Translations under genes and position numbers: made by a program
The notes under the pieces: generated by a model
What the model was told of the DNA's origin: nothing
Seen by the model: only the letters and a program-made list of their open reading frames with translations
Database searches by the model: none
NCBI GenBank assembly: GCA_029881015.1
Contig: JAOUNK010000247.1
Location: forward strand, 1-5,285
Origin: Gammaproteobacteria bacterium
Lineage (GTDB): Bacteria; Pseudomonadota; Gammaproteobacteria; Steroidobacterales; Woeseiaceae
Direction of reading: 5' to 3'
Length of the DNA stretch: 5,285 nucleotides
Part shown: positions 4,694 to 5,285 of the stretch, in pieces
Layout: each line of letters opens with the position of its first letter
Position numbering within the stretch: the first letter of the stretch is position 1

Positions 4694-5170
4694 CTAACTC
4701 TCATTCGACTGGGCGATCTTTTCCTGCGCGAATTTATAGAACCCGGTGAAATCCCATGACCAAATGATGGCATAGGCATACGCGAACATAGACATTACGA
4801 AATAGGCTGGCTCGCGGTCATCTTTGAAGACCATGCGATACAAGGGTGGTACGACTGAAATCACTTTTGAGACGCTCTTTACGTCGCGCCATGACACTGT
4901 ATTGCTCTCTGACCCGTTGATTATCTCAATCCTTTCATCGTTGTAGCGAATCACGCGGATGCGGAAGAACATGAATTTCGCAAGGAACACGAGTCCTACA
5001 GAAAGGCCGAGCAACAACAAGACTTCGCCCGGCGTCGGATCAACGGGCGCGTTACTCATTATTGATTGCTCTGGAAAGACTAACGAATGAACGGACGCGA
5101 GAGCCAAGAAAACGAACATCAAGGCTGCGAACTTGTAGAAGTAATAAGCAACGTAGCTGCTACTTTTCAC
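4694..5170 (-). CDS. Two-span membrane protein with PH-like domain
   Basis: 158 residues from GTG 5170, the only plausible start before an in-frame stop at 5191-5189. The upstream AAGAAG is a modest Shine-Dalgarno. Residues 6-31 (YVAYYFYKFAALMFVFLALA then SVHSLVF) and 48-70 (GEVLLLLGLSVGLVFLAKFMFF) are membrane spans joined by a short polar loop. The region from about 71 to 127 (RVIRYNDERIEIINGSES, TVSWRDVKSVSKVISVVPPLYRMVFKDD, YFVMSM) follows the bacterial PH-like pattern: a strand with D-R-IEI, then the W-x-DVKSVS element, then hydrophobic strands. Such two-helix plus PH proteins are common and mostly uncharacterised; the PH part probably faces the cytoplasm. The tail AIIWSWDFTGFYKFAQEKIA could pack on the membrane. 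The GTG lies 16 nt beyond the GTTGAGG box of the right-hand repeat, again cassette-like spacing. No role can be assigned. Confidence 0.8.
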   Translation of the reverse strand: MKSSSYVAYYFYKFAALMFVFLALASVHSLVFPEQSIMSNAPVDPTPGEVLLLLGLSVGLVFLAKFMFFRIRVIRYNDERIEIINGSESNTVSWRDVKSVSKVISVVPPLYRMVFKDDREPAYFVMSMFAYAYAIIWSWDFTGFYKFAQEKIAQSNES

Positions 5171-5186
5171 AACTTCTTCTTGAAAA

Positions 5187-5285
5187 CCTCAACGTCCGCT
5201 CCGGGTCAGTGGCGGAAATTATAACCCAGATTCAACGACCGACTCCTTACGTGCGCAAAGCGGAAGTCACCAAGCAACGTGGCCA
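5187..5285 (-). repeat. Intergenic palindromic repeat, partial copy at right window edge (attC-like candidate)
   Basis: The coding strand reads TGGCCACGTTGCTTGGTGAC, TTCCGCTTTGCGCAC, GTCGGTCGTTGAATCTGGGT, TATAATTTCCGCCACTGACC and closes CGGAGCGGACGTTGAGG. The order of parts is the same as in the copy at 2243-2376, including TTTCCGC beside the -10-like hexamer and GCGGACGTT before the end box. It continues beyond the window, so its outer end and the preceding gene are not seen. Confidence 0.6.
5218..5223 (-). promoter_or_regulatory. -10 consensus hexamer TATAAT before the PH-like gene
   Basis: Perfect TATAAT on the minus strand, 24-25 nt before the GTTGAGG box and 47 nt before the GTG start. 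TTGAAT lies upstream at only about 5 nt, too close to serve as -35. It is the best promoter-like element in the window. Confidence 0.4.

Overview
The window looks like a piece of a Gram-negative bacterial chromosome of moderate GC, probably a proteobacterium. The evidence is an exported two-heme c-type cytochrome, a DUF1272 protein and a SnoaL-like two-domain protein. I cannot name a genus. I see no rRNA, tRNA, CRISPR array, transposase or integrase.

Layout: six genes, all on the minus strand, so they are transcribed from right to left. From right to left they are: a two-span membrane protein with a PH-like domain (5170-4694); an unrecognised 155-residue soluble protein (4491-4024); a membrane-anchored ankyrin-repeat protein with an unrecognised C-terminal half (about 3763-2423); a small Cys-rich DUF1272 protein (2220-1975); an exported di-heme cytochrome c with a C-terminal OB-like domain (1803-844); and a SnoaL/NTF2-like protein cut by the left window edge (540-1). 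All long plus-strand frames are shadows of these genes.

The unusual part lies between the genes. All five complete gaps, and the partial one at the right edge, hold related copies of one imperfectly palindromic repeat of roughly 115-150 bp, always in the same orientation. Three copies (619-735, 3855-4004, 4555-4685) are very close; the two right-hand ones share 39 identical bases. The other three (1830-1955, 2243-2376, 5187-5285) are more diverged. Several have complementary ends and, next to the downstream gene, a GTTAGCT- or GTTGAGG-like box on the coding strand. Unrelated, mostly hypothetical genes in one orientation, each followed by a structured repeat, is the layout of an integron gene-cassette array with attC sites, and that is my leading hypothesis. 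The main alternative is a dispersed intergenic repeat (REP- or MITE-like). The boxes do not fit the attC consensus perfectly, and no integrase lies in the window.

Each repeat also has a -10-like hexamer (TATAAT, TATACT, TATGAT twice, TAATAT, TAAACT) at a comparable place and pointing at the next gene, so the repeat may supply each gene's promoter. The genes show no common pathway; they look like independently acquired units. Two further oddities sit before the ankyrin gene: a 32-codon open stretch that resembles the 3' end of a lost gene, and an apparent AUU start coupled to its stop codon.
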